Shown: positions 50,501 through 60,946, counted from the stretch's first letter. The stretch is DNA of 64,000 nucleotides from Cyanoderma ruficeps (GCA_008694505.1 VZDJ01000090.1:2287521-2351520), one strand, 5' to 3'. Made by a program: numbers and translations. The notes: generated by a model not told the origin, from the letters alone.

Positions 50501-51374
50501 TCAGCTCCCTGGGGGATGCCCACGACAGCTGTGGATCTCTAACATCTGCCATTTAGTGAAGGCAAAGAGAGCACTGACAGCCACTGCTGTACCCATTGCC
50601 TGTATCAGGCAAAACACTGCAGGATATCTGCTGCTGGCACCAGGATTCAGTCACAGGATGAAGCTTCACATCTTAAATGGTCTAAGGTGCCTGAAAATTC
50701 TCTACTTGCAACCCAACAAGCTCTGGGGTTAATGAAGATACAAAGCAGCATTGCTTTCATAAAGAAACAGCCCCAAAACAACCACCTCCTAGAATAAACT
50801 TAACTTAGATGTTTCTGAGGTGAGAAACAGAAGCTCTTTTTCCCCAAAAGCACTATTACACAGAAGTTACGGTGCTCTTTCAAGAGCCTGTTCAAACTGT
50901 GCCCCAAACCAGAGCCTAGGAACTGCCTGCACACATGGAAGACAACTGGGGAACAACAGCAGTGGTGTGTGATAGATTCAGTGACTATCACTGCCACAGG
51001 CAGATCCTCCACAGAAAAGCCTCCTGGTACTCCATGCACAAATCTGAGAAGCAAAGAGCCAAGAGCAGGCTGCCAAGGAAGAGGTTACCTATCAAATCCT
51101 GGTCTTCCTACACTCAGCAGGCAGTGAGCAAGAACACTCTGCAACCAAGCCCTGCAATCTACACCGGTGACAAGATGTAGCACCTGAGGGAGGCTGCTGA
51201 TGAACACAGCTGGTAGAGGAGTGTGCCACAAAGAAGAGACTCCAGTACTTACAGGCCTCGAAAAATCAGTGGGACCTGCCATGACAGCACTCCCTTCTGC
51301 TGGCGAACTACAAACAGCACGGGGTACTGGAGGTTCTCGGAGCTGCTGTTCACGTACACCCGCACTGCGTCCAC
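26504..51374 (-). CDS. SIDT1: SIDT1, SID1 transmembrane family protein (25 coding exons; 5' end outside window; one frameshift)
   Basis: SID1 transmembrane family member 1, a multi-pass glycoprotein related to the C. elegans dsRNA channel SID-1 and placed in the CREST metal-dependent hydrolase superfamily (family knowledge). The 25 exons give about 761 codons plus a missing N-terminal exon; human SIDT1 is about 827 residues. The order is a beta-rich ectodomain (51374-44287) with sequons NSS, NFT and NRT, TM1 (43843-43936), an acidic Ser-rich cytosolic loop (42739-37435), then about ten more membrane segments to the C-terminus [14 protein letters not shown] residues are visible as SACYH, the Asp of QFDTS and HDVWH. 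SIDT1 rather than SIDT2 is chosen for the tail [11 protein letters not shown], the [10 protein letters not shown] loop and the USF3 neighbour. All junctions are GT-AG and in phase, except for one extra base in the exon at 28190-28296 that creates a premature stop. Confidence 0.93.
26974..27087 (-). CDS. SIDT1: SIDT1 exon: HxxxH motif and TM11
   Basis: 38 codons: [20 protein letters not shown], then [23 protein letters not shown] is the HxxxH pair that completes the predicted metal site with SACYH. Acceptor CTTCCTAG, donor GTGAGT. Confidence 0.96.
27776..27886 (-). CDS. SIDT1: SIDT1 exon: TM10
   Basis: 37 codons: [20 protein letters not shown], then [17 protein letters not shown]. Acceptor TGTCTGCAG, donor GTAAAT. 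Confidence 0.95.
28190..28296 (-). CDS. SIDT1: SIDT1 exon: TM9, carries a +1 frameshift
   Basis: Opens as [32 protein letters not shown] follows only in the next frame. The expected length is 106 nt and the window has 107. The extra base is in the AAAA run at 28259-28262 (TTTT on the coding strand). Reading straight through gives [12 protein letters not shown] and then a stop at 28227-28229. Splice sites on both sides are intact and downstream exons fit the original frame. This is either a homopolymer assembly error or a recent frameshift. Confidence 0.93.
29058..29104 (-). CDS. SIDT1: SIDT1 47-nt exon: TM8
   Basis: Encodes [15 protein letters not shown](F). Acceptor TTTTCTCCAG, donor GTAAGT. 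In phase on both sides. Confidence 0.94.
30187..30263 (-). CDS. SIDT1: SIDT1 exon: conserved cytosolic/juxtamembrane segment
   Basis: Encodes (D)[19 protein letters not shown], then SRPMYM. Acceptor TTTGACAG, donor GTAGGT. Confidence 0.95.
31041..31055 (-). CDS. SIDT1: SIDT1 15-nt microexon
   Basis: Bounded by CATCTGCCTCAG acceptor and GTAACT donor. It adds AT GGC CCT GAC TCA G, giving KI-DGPDSD-VGMF across its neighbours. It is phase-neutral (five codons), so transcripts with or without it stay in frame. Human SIDT1 has a similar acidic insert here that SIDT2 lacks (from memory, to be aligned). The site may be alternatively spliced. Confidence 0.75.
31421..31529 (-). CDS. SIDT1: SIDT1 exon: TM7
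   Basis: Encodes [20 protein letters not shown], then [16 protein letters not shown]. It ends with the first base of an Asp codon. Confidence 0.96.
31530..33118 (-). other. SIDT1: SIDT1 intron
   Basis: 1.6-kb GT-AG intron between the TM5-6 and TM7 exons. No repeat or extra exon recognised. Confidence 0.85.
33119..33255 (-). CDS. SIDT1: SIDT1 exon: TM5-TM6
   Basis: Encodes (D)[19 protein letters not shown], then [20 protein letters not shown] and LAVLGV. Two membrane segments with a short loop. Phase 0 at the end. Confidence 0.96.
33616..33733 (-). CDS. SIDT1: SIDT1 exon: TM4 with SxxxH motif
   Basis: Encodes [20 protein letters not shown], then [24 protein letters not shown] is the SxxxH element of the CREST metal site, and the Asp completed across the next junction (QFDTS) is the third conserved residue of that site. 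Confidence 0.96.
34755..34878 (-). CDS. SIDT1: SIDT1 exon: TM3
   Basis: Encodes [20 protein letters not shown], then [20 protein letters not shown]. The helix is followed by a basic cytosolic stretch. Confidence 0.95.
35407..35442. repeat. Perfect 18-bp tandem duplication
   Basis: The unit AAATATGCAGTGACAAAA is present twice head to tail, in the intron just beyond the donor of the SIDT1 exon 35455-35528. Confidence 0.95.
35455..35528 (-). CDS. SIDT1: SIDT1 exon: luminal loop with cysteines
   Basis: Encodes [20 protein letters not shown], then LGVL(S). It contains an NVT sequon and two conserved Cys residues. An 18-bp perfect tandem duplication lies 13 nt past its donor. Confidence 0.95.
36151..36217 (-). 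CDS. SIDT1: SIDT1 exon: TM2
   Basis: Encodes [20 protein letters not shown], then QT, a complete hydrophobic helix. Acceptor CCTCTGCAG, donor GTGCGT. Confidence 0.95.
36713..36786 (-). CDS. SIDT1: SIDT1 exon: cytosolic segment before TM2
   Basis: Encodes [20 protein letters not shown], then KIYF(W). It is highly basic and conserved in both vertebrate SID1 paralogues. Confidence 0.95.
37102..37192. repeat. Short local duplications in a SIDT1 intron
   Basis: A 21-bp segment containing TTATTTTCTCCCTATCTTCA occurs at 37102-37122 and again at 37128-37148. It is followed by a 14-bp unit (TCTGGGACACTC) repeated at 37163-37192. Confidence 0.9.
37435..37583 (-). CDS. SIDT1: SIDT1 exon: acidic cytosolic loop
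   Basis: GC-rich 149-nt exon encoding [20 protein letters not shown], then [20 protein letters not shown] and [10 protein letters not shown]. The acidic Ser clusters suggest casein-kinase-type phosphorylation (inference). Confidence 0.95.
37584..38801 (-). other. SIDT1: SIDT1 intron
   Basis: 1.2-kb GT-AG intron separating two cytosolic-loop exons. Nothing recognised in it. Confidence 0.8.
38802..38873 (-). CDS. SIDT1: SIDT1 exon: cytosolic Ser-rich loop
   Basis: Encodes [20 protein letters not shown], then GAI. The STPEGS.YG motif is typical of SIDT1 and continues into DESSSS of the next exon. Confidence 0.93.
38874..42695 (-). other. SIDT1: SIDT1 intron (3.8 kb)
   Basis: Large intron in the cytosolic-loop coding part, with an A13 run at 40694-40706. 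The flanking exons join in phase without an additional exon. No mobile element recognised. Confidence 0.8.
42696..42739 (-). CDS. SIDT1: SIDT1 44-nt exon: cytosolic loop
   Basis: Encodes (R)[14 protein letters not shown] between a TTTGCAG acceptor and GTAAGG donor. It is basic just after TM1, as expected for the cytosolic side. This is the least conserved coding exon. Confidence 0.85.
42740..43842 (-). other. SIDT1: SIDT1 intron
   Basis: 1.1-kb GT-AG intron after the TM1 exon. No feature recognised. Confidence 0.8.
43843..43936 (-). CDS. SIDT1: SIDT1 exon: first transmembrane helix
   Basis: Encodes [20 protein letters not shown] and then [10 protein letters not shown], a clear hydrophobic helix. 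Acceptor TTTCCTCAG, donor GTGAGT. Confidence 0.95.
44287..44358 (-). CDS. SIDT1: SIDT1 exon: end of ectodomain
   Basis: Encodes (G)[19 protein letters not shown] and then PSIK. NRT is a sequon. The donor GTCAGT is weaker than its neighbours but keeps phase with the TM1 exon. Confidence 0.88.
44359..45562 (-). other. SIDT1: SIDT1 intron
   Basis: 1.2-kb GT-AG intron in the ectodomain part. No feature recognised. Confidence 0.8.
45563..45656 (-). CDS. SIDT1: SIDT1 exon: ectodomain
   Basis: Encodes [20 protein letters not shown] and then [11 protein letters not shown]. Donor GTAAGT. The last base starts the Gly codon completed in the next exon. Confidence 0.95.
45787..45870 (-). CDS. SIDT1: SIDT1 exon: ectodomain
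   Basis: 28 codons in phase 0: [20 protein letters not shown], then KQAAITVQ. This CPVYDLDHN segment is strongly conserved in vertebrate SID1 proteins. Confidence 0.95.
45957..45973. repeat. A16 homopolymer followed by an unresolved base
   Basis: Sixteen A residues end in an N at 45973, inside a SIDT1 intron. It marks an uncertain consensus in a homopolymer. Confidence 0.95.
46595..46696 (-). CDS. SIDT1: SIDT1 exon: ectodomain
   Basis: 34 codons in phase 0: [20 protein letters not shown], then [14 protein letters not shown]. Acceptor CTCTGCAG, donor GTAAGT. Confidence 0.95.
46697..49849 (-). other. SIDT1: SIDT1 intron (3.2 kb)
   Basis: Intron between ectodomain exons, containing the LTR-like element at about 49025-49361. 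Nothing else recognised. Confidence 0.8.
49025..49361 (+). mobile_element. Probable solo LTR of an avian endogenous retrovirus-like element
   Basis: A segment ending GAATAAACACCTACTTAATT, then a stretch with CCAGCCTCTGTTCCAGGTAG, and a terminal GGCATCA. This resembles the R-U5 end of avian LTRs, with an AATAAA near the 3' end and a closing CA. A TG at 49025-49026 is a possible 5' end. No matching target-site duplication was found and no internal retroviral genes flank it, so a decayed solo LTR is the best reading. Boundaries are approximate. Confidence 0.45.
49850..49895 (-). CDS. SIDT1: SIDT1 46-nt exon: ectodomain
   Basis: Encodes [15 protein letters not shown], with an NFT sequon. Acceptor TTTTCTAG, donor GTAAGA. 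The following exon opens with YFLYKF, as in the family. Confidence 0.9.
50094..50264 (-). CDS. SIDT1: SIDT1 exon: ectodomain
   Basis: Encodes (L)[19 protein letters not shown] and [20 protein letters not shown]. Both joins are in phase (1 nt leading, 2 nt trailing). Donor GTAAGC. Confidence 0.93.
50265..51252 (-). other. SIDT1: SIDT1 intron
   Basis: 1.0-kb GT-AG intron between the first two ectodomain exons of the window. Nothing recognised. Confidence 0.8.
51253..51374 (-). CDS. SIDT1: SIDT1 exon: start of ectodomain (probably exon 2)
   Basis: Phase-0 start after a TTTTCCCACAG acceptor; donor GTAAGT. It encodes [20 protein letters not shown] and then [18 protein letters not shown] is a glycosylation sequon. 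The exon with the signal peptide should lie upstream and was not found. Confidence 0.93.
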
Positions 51375-53559
51375 CTGTGGGAAAAGAGAGTATAAACTGA
51401 AAACAGAGAACAAGGCAGCTCCAAATCTAGGTGGAAGAAGCCTTTCCCCCTTCCTCAGTCTGACCTAGGTGCTGACAACACTCAGAGGGAGATCAGCAGT
51501 GTTTATCACTAGACTAATTATTCAGATCCAGAAGTCATTTACAGAAGTGCCTCTCTGCTGATGCTGTAGGTCCAGAATCACAGCCCTGGTCAGAGGTGAC
51601 TGTCAGACAACATACAGTGGACAAATGCAGAATACGTAAGAGAGTTCAGTAGCTTCTGTTGGGAGCAACCTACACAACTTATCTTACAAAAATGAAGCAA
51701 ACAGATGCGGACACACAAGACAAAGGCCCAAAGCTACAACTAAGAATTTTCTTGCCAGAACTCTTATGTACCCAGCTCAATCAACATTACTGACAAAGTC
51801 ACAAAGATGATATCAATAGCCAATGATGAAAAAGCATATTAGCAGCTGGTTCTCCTGTAAACAATTCCAATATAACCATAATCCCACCTAACAGAACAGA
51901 AATACACTGCTGACTGCCCTCAAGTGGACAAGAAAGGCTGCTTGTGAGAAAGGTGCAGCCCACCGCAGCAGCAACTGAAAGTTCTCCTTACATTATCATT
52001 GGCCATCAAATGGTTGCAGAGGTAGGACAGCTTAGTGTAAAACACCCTCAGTTCCCTGTTTGAGAAGCAAGAAGTTTGTCTGCACCACATGGAAATGTTA
52101 CCATGTCCATTTGAAAACAGCATCACTTCAGCTCCCTCTCCAGAACTGTAGACACTGATCAAGAATATAAAATACAAGAGTACATAACTCATCATATGAT
52201 AAAACAGTCCATGTCAATTAGAGGCCTCAAAATAATGACAGCATATTAAGTAGATAATGTATACACATTTTAAACCTGCCACATCCTGAAAGATTATAAT
52301 GGACTCTCACTAGATCAGTAAAAGACTTCTCATAGATATTCTGACTTTATACTCTCCAAGAAGAGTAAAGGTACATGGAGGTAGCATCTCCTGAAAAGAA
52401 CATACAGAATTATCATGGTAGAAGAAAGAGAGTTATCAAAACTGGCAGCTTATTCTTACCCTGAATACCTTGATAGTTTCAGAGAAATTACTTACATCTG
52501 CAATTCCAAGTCAAAGAAAAATTCCTATTTATTCTTTTCAGTGATTCCAGGCTCACATGGGAGTAGAGTCTAGAAGACCTTCCTGAAAGCCATAATTATT
52601 ATCAGTTTTCCTGACATTATCACCATAATACAGAGGCAACAGCCACCAATTCCTAAAAAATTAAGTCTTCAGCAAAAATACCACAAATAATTTAATTAAA
52701 CCTCCTTTGAAATAGAAGAGCAGAAAGTGGAATCTTTTCCCATTGCCTCCTGGCTTCTAAACCTTTGCAAAGCTCTTCTGGCCTGCTTTCCAGTTTTTTC
52801 TTCCAGTCACAAAAACTACACACACAATTTTTGTTTCCAAGTACATTTCACCGTAAGGTGCTAAAACAAAGTTAAGAAAAACAGCACCACAAAGCAAAAA
52901 CACACCAGGAACACCTGAAGGGTGTCACCACAGGCAGCACTGGAAGGCAACCCAGTGACTTCCTTAGTCCCTGTAGCTGCCCTGAGACAGCTGAGCCAGC
53001 ACATTGTTGTAACTTGGAAACCCAGGGACTGGGCTGAATCAGCTCCTGTTTGTCTGTTGGTGTTTGCTGTGACAAGGAATGAGGACATGAACGAAGAGAC
53101 TGGAACTGAACAAGAAAACAAATCTAAGGAGCATGAAGACACAATGGTCAAGCCAGTCTCCTGCGAGGACACGGAACAATTCTCCACCCATGGGGAAAAC
53201 AACTATCACTGCAGAAAGGACACATCTCAGCTACCTGTCCAGCAGCTTTTTGCCCATGAAATAGTTCAAGCAAGCCCACCTCCACAGAGGAAGTGATTCT
53301 TGCTTGCCTCAGGTTGGACGTGGCTCTGTGAACCCTCCAGGGCTCAGCACATCAGCTCAATGCAAAGGGGAGTTCACACCAAATAGCACTACTGGCTTAT
53401 GCATTCTCAACTATCCATGAATACAAGCCAGAGACAGGGAAATTCTCTTGTCCATTGACTTCATGAATACAGGCAATAACCCAGGACATGAGTTATGCAC
53501 GTATTTCAGATAGTCAGGTTTTCTTAATTGTACATGCGTATGTGTACATTAAATGAGTA

Positions 53560-53815
53560 CAATTCATTCCCAGCCCTCAGCATCTCCTTATAGGAGAGGT
53601 ACTCCAGTGCCTTCATGAGCTCAGTGGCTCTTCACCGGACTCACTGCAGTAAGTCCATACCTTCCTTATACTGGGGAGACCAGAAGTGGACACAAGCAAG
53701 ACCACCTAGAGCCAGTCTTCATGGATGGAGACTCCACAACCTCTCTGGGAGACCTGTTATGATGACTGGCTATTCTCAGTAAGAAAATAAAGTTTTCCAT
53801 CTATCCTAGAGAAGG
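53560..53815 (-). mobile_element. Degraded CR1 LINE remnant, minus orientation
   Basis: The + strand has reverse-complement CR1 phrases such as TACTGGGGAGACCAGAAGTG and, after a deletion, GGAGACTCCACAACCTCTCT. Adjacent blocks come from different parts of the CR1 3' region, so the copy is internally deleted. Confidence 0.7.
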
Positions 53816-56800
53816 GCAAGGGAAGGGAAACAAAAGCACTAGTGATTGATGCTCTGATAGAGAAAAGCCTGAGAAGTGGGAGGAAGTCCCTTCCTTTTGC
53901 TGTGATCCAGCACCCAGACACACCATTTGGTTTCCCTCTCTCCACAAAACCAAGCTGATTATACACCACCTACAACATTTATTCAGCTTTGCTGCTGATT
54001 CCATTATCTTATAATACATGCAGGAAATAGGAATATCAGGAGAGGGAGGTAAGAGTCTCAAGAATCAATACTCTTTTAAATCTAAGCACTTACCCACATA
54101 AAAACTGGTATATGCCATATATGACCATAATGACTTCTCTACATCGTTACTGTGCTCAGCACTCTGTATTTGCTCTCTGTTACAGCTGGTTATAGTTCCT
54201 TTGCCCTGCTCCCCTAAAACTCCATATTCAGGTGCTTTGAGCTCTTTTTGGTCTGGTAATATCTGGGGCAACATTCAGCTGCATCAAGGCAGGACCACCT
54301 ATGGCCTAAGTATGGGCTCAGAGATGGGATCCCACTACACTTCTTTCCCCCCTCTCACCTTTCTCTCTGCACTCTACACAGGCAAAGCTGCTTCCCAGGC
54401 CACATTCAAACAGGGCGCCTCAAACAGGGATGAACATCAGAAAGTCAGAAGCAACAGTTACAGAGCAGCTCATTAAGAAGATCCCAGTGCACTTTAAATT
54501 TCACCTCAATATACCAACAATTCCCTTGCAATGAATGCCTCTGGTCTTCCTACATTTGCACATACCCAGATCAATCAGGAGCATCATACTGCCTAAGCCC
54601 ATCAACATCTTTATTATAAAACCCAGGAAACAAACAGGGTGATTAAGAAGCTGGACAGATGGCAATTGAGGTTCCAGTCCATCTAGTTATTTATCCTGTT
54701 GCCATCACCACAGCAACACAGGGCCCCTTGTGGGCAGATCCTGCACTTCCAGTGGAGGAGCCAAATCCCAACCTCAAGGTACAGCTCTGCTCTCCCCTCA
54801 GAGGATCTCAGGGATACAGCAGCAGCTCCCAACAGCTTTAGATGATGGGCATCTTTTTTATACACCATCTATTTCTGCCAAACACTGCCATAAACCAGGT
54901 GGGATTTGCCTGCTGGCCAAACCTGCACAAGAAGTTCCAAATTAGTGGTTGAAGACTTGGAAATAAGCTTGGGCATAAGTCCAGCAAAATGTAAGTGCAA
55001 TTATGAGGAAGCTTGGGAAAGTGCAGAAAGAATTACCATTTAACTGCAACCAGAGCTTCTCTTCATCTGTTGTCACTCACTCTCCAATTTAGTGCTACAG
55101 ATTAGAAGGAACCCCAATTAATGTCTTGGAAAAAGACATTTTCCTCAGCAAGACGAACTGTATAGCAGGAACATCACAAGGGACAGGGATAAAAATGTAA
55201 CACTTATGAATGGATGGTTATGCTTTTTTTACGCCTTCTTCTGTCTGACCTACCTTAAACTTTTAATCCATGCTTTGCTTCTAGATTCTCTTGCCTTGAT
55301 ATAGACAACATATACATTTTCATGCTACAGATTTAATGAATTCACTATTGAGCCAATGCTAGTAATCCCATCTTTCCCTTTGAAAGTCAGCATTTGGCAT
55401 TTGCCTTCAGCAAAATATTTTTAGATGAGCAAAAAAAAGCAGGAGGTGAAGAAAAAAAAAAAGGTGTTTTATTTACTTCAAATATGCTTCCCCCTCAACA
55501 CCTTTCCAAAGGTTATTTCATTTTAAAAACAAGCGGTTCTAACTCAAGAACCCTTCCCTGCTACAGAACCACTGCTCCCATCACACACACCTCTCCCTTC
55601 CAACACAAAACTTTATGTAGATGTAGACAAGAGGAACTCCAGTGAAAAAACAGTGTTTTAATTTAAAATTATGATCATCACAAAGACTATGAGCCTCCTC
55701 TGCATCCATCCTCACTCACTTAGCACTGGTGAGATGAGGAGGAAGTTTTGCTTGGGCAGTAACAGGGTCAACCAGGCTGCTGTCACTCCTGCATTGCCAG
55801 CACTGCTGAGGGACTTCATTTTGGAGCAGATCATCACCAGCCCCACAGAATACTACTTGCATCTTCCCCTTCCATGTACACTCACAGTAGGAGGCTGGCT
55901 ATACTGGTATTATAATACACTGCTAGATTTCATACGCACCCTTCAAGCTGAAACAAATTTGTGTACCAATGCTCTCTTTAACAAGGCAGGCCCTGCACAA
56001 ATATTTGTCAGCAATAACCATACTGCTGCCTTTTGTGCTGTGGGCTGAGGCAGGGTCGGGACTGCTTCAGAGACTTCAGTTCCTCACGTTCCTTCCCAGA
56101 GCCAAGGCTCTGCCGTGTGCAGGGGCTATTCACTACCCACTCTCATGACAGTTTTGTTTCTCATATGTCTGACCTTGAAGTTTCTCCTGTGTTTCAAGGT
56201 GGACAGAGCAATAAGACAGCTGAATAAAGAGAGAGCTCTCAGCTCTGTATAAAAACGTGTTAGACCAGGAAAGACAAATATTTGTACTTCAGTTCCACCA
56301 CCACCATGGAGATAGGGGGAGGGAAAAAAAGAAAGGAAAAAAGTACAACTGAATTCCATTCTCTAGATGGGAACAGGCAGAAGGAGCTGGCCCCAAATTC
56401 GCACAGATGAAGAGAACCAACATAGCTACAAACATTAAGCAAAATAAACCAGGCTCTTGTTGACATGAAAGAATCCTTGGACTGATTATTAAATCTGCAC
56501 TTCTCACAGAGATTACGCATCACCTTAATACTGTGGGGATGTGAATTTAAGGGCAAGGCAGGAGGTTGCAACAACAGTTTGCGCTGTAAGCAAAGGTTTT
56601 CAAGGGCTTTACCATGGATCCCTTCCCAAAAGCTCTTGCTAAGCAAAGCCTTTGAGTCACACCAGGGCTCCACCGCACCCACACGCCAGCCGCTCCTTGC
56701 AAGCCTGTTGGGATTACCAGGCCGGGTTGCGACAGCGCTTGGTTGTGGACCTGCCAAGGCACCGGGCCAAGCCCGTGGGCAGGGAACACATCCGGCAGGC

Positions 56801-56826
56801 AAACACACACACTGCTGCTGCTGCTC

Positions 56827-56881
56827 ACAGTGAAAGGTCTCAGTGCAGGATACGTGTACAAAACACACTGAACTGTTGCTG
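56827..56881. repeat. 55-bp dispersed duplicate, copy 1
   Basis: Begins ACAGTGAAAGGTCTCAG and ends near AACTGTTGCTG. It matches 60892-60946 in direct orientation with two T/C differences. Confidence 0.9.
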
Positions 56882-59800
56882 CTGGCTGTCGCACGAGAAA
56901 GAGGGGCTTCACTTTTATATAAACCCTGAAATCAAGTGAAGCAAGATTGAGCCAGGTGGACTAGAGCAATTGAGGCTCTAGTGAATAAATACCCCATCAG
57001 CACTGAACTCTCCTCATCTTCCCACTGATAAGGCAATAGGGGAAGCTGAGACCCAGAAGAAAAACAGCTGAGACAGTGACAGGTTTTAGAGAACCTCTCT
57101 TCTGCCGTCTCATGAGATGTGAGCATGGCTCCTGGCTGACAACAAAACAAGTGGAGCTCAGAGGATCATTCACTTTCAGCCTTTTTCTGTCTCTGCGCTC
57201 CAATGTCAATAAGTCTTAATTGCCAAAAGCAATCTGTCAAATAACCTTGGCCCACAGTTTTCTTCCAGCATTTCTGCCAGGAGTATTAAACACCCAAAGC
57301 AACATAAATGAAGAGACAGACTATGGGTATGTCAAGCACAGCCTTGGACACATTAACATAATTGCTCCAGGATTAGTATTTTTCATTTTAAATGTTTCAC
57401 TCTGTGCAAATGTGCTGTGTGGATTTACAGTCTGCCATGGACTTTCCCATGAGTTCACTGGTTTGCAACAGTATCTGTGAAGCATAAACAGAAGACAAAT
57501 ATAAAACATGATAATATTTATCTTTTTCCATTTTTGAAATTTTGTCCTCTAACCAATGTCACTAGGGAGTCTCTAGGACAGCCAGAAGGAGAAACTGGGA
57601 GTTGCCATGCTGGATGAAGTAGGTACCTGTTTCGGAACACCCTCAGACTTCAGGAAGATGTTAAAAATAAAAAGGCCTATTTTGAACAGTCAGTTAAGGA
57701 ACAAACTACTCTGCAATAATTCCATCTTCCTAAACCACAGCAGCTGGAACTCTGGGCCAGGCCAGCCCTCGAACAAAAAGGTTTATAATCTCTCCAAATT
57801 ATAACCTTCTAACTCCAAGCTCCTGGTAGTAACTCCAGCGATTGCTGTCAGAACATAGATACGTCGTTTTTTCTTGGCTCCCAAGTTCTTCACTTCAGTA
57901 ACACTTTGGATGTGGATTGAATTACATCTTGTAATGCATGATGTATTTTTTTTAAACCATTTTCCATTTATTTTCAACTACACTGAAGTAGCTATTTCTA
58001 TGCTCAAAGAAAAATATCAGTGTAAAAAAGTAAGGAAGGCTGTTTCTGAAATCCTCTGTGGTTCCCAAAGTATACACCGCACGAAATTATGTTTGCTTAT
58101 GCAAATGTACTAAACGATATTTTCAAACTGAGCAGATGGCACACCCTTGCAATATACCTTTTACAGTCTACACTTCGATTCCTTAAATATCCCCTGGAAA
58201 AGCAGATGAGGTCCATACAGAAAAGCTTACCTTCCTACCAACAATTTCTGCACAAGTCATTTGAGGACATTTCAGCCTCTACTTACAATGCAAATGTATA
58301 ATAAATTGCTGCAATGTTCTTGGAAAGAGTTCAAACTGAGGAGAGGCATTTTGATGAAGTTCCTCTTATTCAGAATTTGTTTTATTTTTTAATTTAAACA
58401 TCTTGGGGCTGGGAAGGGAACAACAAAACCTGATCAGCTTTGATTTTAAACATGACAGCCCAACAAGAAAAGAATGACTAAGATTTAGAACAACATTCAA
58501 ATTCAAAAGAGATGCTTTAGTTCAAGGACAGTTATCATGCTTGACAGCATTAGCTTACACATTAGAAATAAAAATAAAATTCTTGCCAGCACCACAGTCA
58601 CCATCTGAAGGTCTGTGGGCTACCCTGCAAGAAACCTGGGCAGCTTTCAGTTTTTCTCCCTAAAGCCTGCAAACTGATAGCCTCTGTCAAGACATGCTCT
58701 CTTTTTTCTTCCTATGTAGAGAAACCAACGAAGTGCAAAATCCTAGAAAGATGAAGAATAATTTAAGTTTGAGGGGATCTCAGTTGCCTCTATCCCCAGC
58801 CCAAAGCAAAGCCACGTCCCACACCATTCTTTGACCTAAGACCCCCCACTTTTGTCAGAGTTTTACAGACTGTATTTTCTCATGCAAAAAACAACACTCA
58901 AGTTTGAGGTTTTGGTAGATCCCCATCCAAACTCTCTCATAGTTTACTTTTGTTTTCCCCTGTAAGCAAAAGCTTTTGTGTGACCCTAGGCAGGGTAAGG
59001 AGTGTTCAAGAGAACCCACTGAGAAGCGGCAAGCACATTCCAAGTGCTGTGTGCTCTACAATGTCACCTCCCAGGGCTGGCTGTTTTCTTTAAGAAAAAT
59101 AAATTATATACACAAGTTACTCCAAAGGGATTCTGCTGAACCCTGCTTGGCTTCAGACATCATATACTATAATTTGCTTTGATTTTTTTTGGATTTGACA
59201 TTGTGCCTACATTCCTGTCACATAAGGCATTTACTATTAGGTTCCAGAAATGGGTGTGCTGAGGCTCTTCCAGGGTCCTGTGGTGAACAGACTGGAGCCA
59301 GCAACCAAAGAGCAACAGTGTTCAGGCCCTGGAGATCCTACAGTAACAGCAGCTCTACTGACATCAGGAGACATTCTCATGCAAGCATCTGTAAACTTCC
59401 CAATTTCTCTGATTTTTTTACCTGCATCTTTGTGGCTAAACTGGTGGGCTTCCACTCAGCATTAAGGAAAGACAGAACTTAACCTGTTGTCCTCACTATA
59501 TCTCAGGGTCAGCCTTCTCCAAACAGTAGACTAAAGTTTTATTGCATGCATGGTGTAGCTGTGGACTGAAAGCTGGGCTGGAGCCAAGACTAACATTATG
59601 GAGACCATGTGCAGGACATCATGTTGATACTTCAGGGTAGTTTAGTTCCAGCCTGAAGGGTCCTACATGTGAAACCCAAAGCCAGCTGAGAAGCAAGAGG
59701 TGAAAAAATTGCTCTTAGGGTTGTTATAATACACATGGGCGCTGCTGGAGTGAGACCTACACTAGCATGTCAAACAGCAGAGAACAGCAAACACAGATTT

Positions 59801-60891
59801 GATCACTGGCAGTTATTAAACCAGGTTGCCCTGTGTAGCAGATCAAGGAGTTTCCCTGCAGCTAGGACAGATGGCTTTGGTCTGAGCAAGTGACTCATCA
59901 TGCAATTCCAGAAGAACATATGGGTGAATGAATTCCCATTCTGGCTGCTTGCCTAAAGGAAAGCAAGTGCAACTACCATCCACACCTAAGAAACAAAACC
60001 CATTCATCAGAGGTCAGAGGAACACTGAGGAATGCATCATGCTCTTTGGCTGGAAAAGGCACTTGGTCACAAGATTTAAGGCATGTAATTGGAAGACTTC
60101 TGATCTTCTTGCTAGTGTTGACACCACTCTTCTTTTAGGACAATCAACTTCTTCCTATCTGCAACTCCAAAAACATGAAGGGTAATGATGATAGCAACCC
60201 TCCCTGGTAACACACAACCTCTCACAGACTGAAGGTAGTTTTTTACCCATCACTCCTCAGATAGACTTCATAGACAAGACACTCATTCCAGGGCTACACA
60301 TCCTCACACTGCACAACTGCTCAGCAGAGAAGCCACAGCTTAATCAACTGTCAATCAATTTATGGTAAGTTGGGCCATATGGGAACTGAGACTGGGGCTC
60401 TGTTCCTGGTCCTGGCAAGGGAGGAGGAGGGAAATAGCACCCACTCTTTCTCTTAAAATAGGTGCAGCCCACTGCTCAGCTTTGGAGCTCATCACAACCA
60501 ACACGTACTGCAGGAATGTCCAAGAACTGTGTCTGGATTGCAGCAGCTTTGCCTACAAATGGAAAGTTGGAAACTTGTTCTCTTCAGAGATGCTTGGTTT
60601 TCTAAATATAGTCCAAGTATTTCCCAAATCATACATTCAGCTGACCTGAGCTCCAGTGAGGAAAAAGAACTTCCGTTGTCTTCTTCCTCATGATATTCTC
60701 CTGGACCACTTACAATTTGGTACAGGACATGCCAATCTGCACAATATGAGTGTAATTTGTGCTTTGACTAAATTAACCATTAGCAACTGCCAAATCTTAC
60801 AGTGGTGTAAAATCCCATTCACTTTGAATGCCATCAGTACTCACACATACACTATTCTTTTTGAAAACCCTGATATTACTGCAAACATAGA

Positions 60892-60946
60892 ACAGTGAAA
60901 GGTCTCAGCGCAGGATACGTGTACAAAACACACTGAACTGCTGCTG
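60892..60946. repeat. 55-bp dispersed duplicate, copy 2
   Basis: Direct-orientation copy of 56827-56881 with two mismatches, 4.07 kb away. Similarity stops abruptly on both sides. Confidence 0.9.
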
